This document shows, piece after piece, positions 7,795 through 7,970 of a stretch of DNA of 7,970 bases. A program made the position numbers and the translations under genes. How positions within the stretch are numbered: the stretch's first letter is position 1; every line of letters starts with the position of its first letter. The notes below the pieces were generated by a model. The model did not search any database. It saw only the letters and a program-made list of their open reading frames with translations, and was not told the DNA's origin. Source of the DNA: Porticoccaceae bacterium (GTDB lineage: Bacteria; Pseudomonadota; Gammaproteobacteria; Pseudomonadales; Porticoccaceae); the NCBI GenBank assembly GCA_002701765.1, contig NZXB01000070.1:2632-10601 (forward strand), written 5' to 3'.

Positions 7795-7970
7795 TTGGTA
7801 GGCAGCAAACGAATCCTTCGACAGGATATTCTTCGAAAGACGGAAGAGTATCTTTCTCGAGGCGGTAAAATTAAGAAGTATCGGGCGGGGGAAAGCGCAG
7901 AAAGGGCTGATATACTGCGCAAAAAAGCCGAATTTGTGGGTCTTGGTTTATCTTATCAGAATGATCTAAA
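7795..7970 (+). CDS. Hypothetical protein, N-terminal part (3' end outside window)
   Basis: After an in-frame TGA at 7780-7782 the frame stays open to the right edge, giving 58 complete codons. The likely start is TTG at 7795, preceded by TGAGGT (7785-7790) as a Shine-Dalgarno-like site; GTG at 7789 in the same frame is an alternative adding two residues. The visible product is strongly charged and basic, with many Arg, Lys and Glu residues. It reads RQDILRKTEEYLSRGGKIKK near its beginning and RADILRKKAEFVGLG further on, suggesting two short amphipathic helices around a Gly-Gly-Lys turn. There is no signal peptide or membrane segment, so a small cytoplasmic protein is likely. I do not recognise the family. 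The 77 bases before it (7712-7788) hold no clear promoter and no strong terminator for the RND gene. Confidence 0.55.
   Translation, partial: MVGSKRILRQDILRKTEEYLSRGGKIKKYRAGESAERADILRKKAEFVGLGLSYQNDL

Overview
The window reads as ordinary chromosomal DNA of a gammaproteobacterium, perhaps a marine or other free-living one, of moderate GC. The strongest taxonomic hint is a DUF368 membrane protein followed directly by an NlpD-type LysM/LytM lipoprotein. From general knowledge this pair sits in the surE-pcm-(DUF368)-nlpD-rpoS neighbourhood of many Gammaproteobacteria. The organism assignment is an inference. All genes lie on the + strand and none shows an internal stop or frameshift.

Layout. 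Positions 2-481 hold the C-terminal part of the DUF368 protein, cut by the window edge. Positions 491-1267 hold an nlpD-like lipoprotein gene with a degenerate LytM domain. A 162-base spacer (1268-1429) carries a plausible sigma-70 promoter for the next gene. Positions 1430-3406 encode a membrane-bound, ion-pumping pyrophosphatase with the sequence marks of the K+-dependent class. Positions 3474-4547 encode a periplasmic adaptor (membrane fusion protein), and 4565-7711 an RND inner-membrane efflux permease. These two form a tight pair, both starting with TTG, and no outer-membrane factor gene follows. A short spacer leads to an unrecognised reading frame from 7795 that runs off the right edge.

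How the parts fit. The first two genes belong to the cell-envelope/stationary-phase neighbourhood. The pyrophosphatase uses cytoplasmic PPi to build an ion gradient. The adaptor and permease form two thirds of a tripartite, gradient-driven exporter that presumably borrows a TolC-like channel encoded elsewhere. Any link between pyrophosphatase and exporter is only positional (67-base gap, same strand).

I see no mobile element, CRISPR array, tRNA or rRNA, and no convincing rho-independent terminator. I found no clear evidence of a new biological system. The points worth a second look are the absence of rpoS immediately after nlpD, the undecided ion specificity of the pyrophosphatase, the total loss of LytM zinc ligands, the unusual charged positions in the RND permease, and the weak translation signals with a shared 11-base word in front of the two efflux genes.
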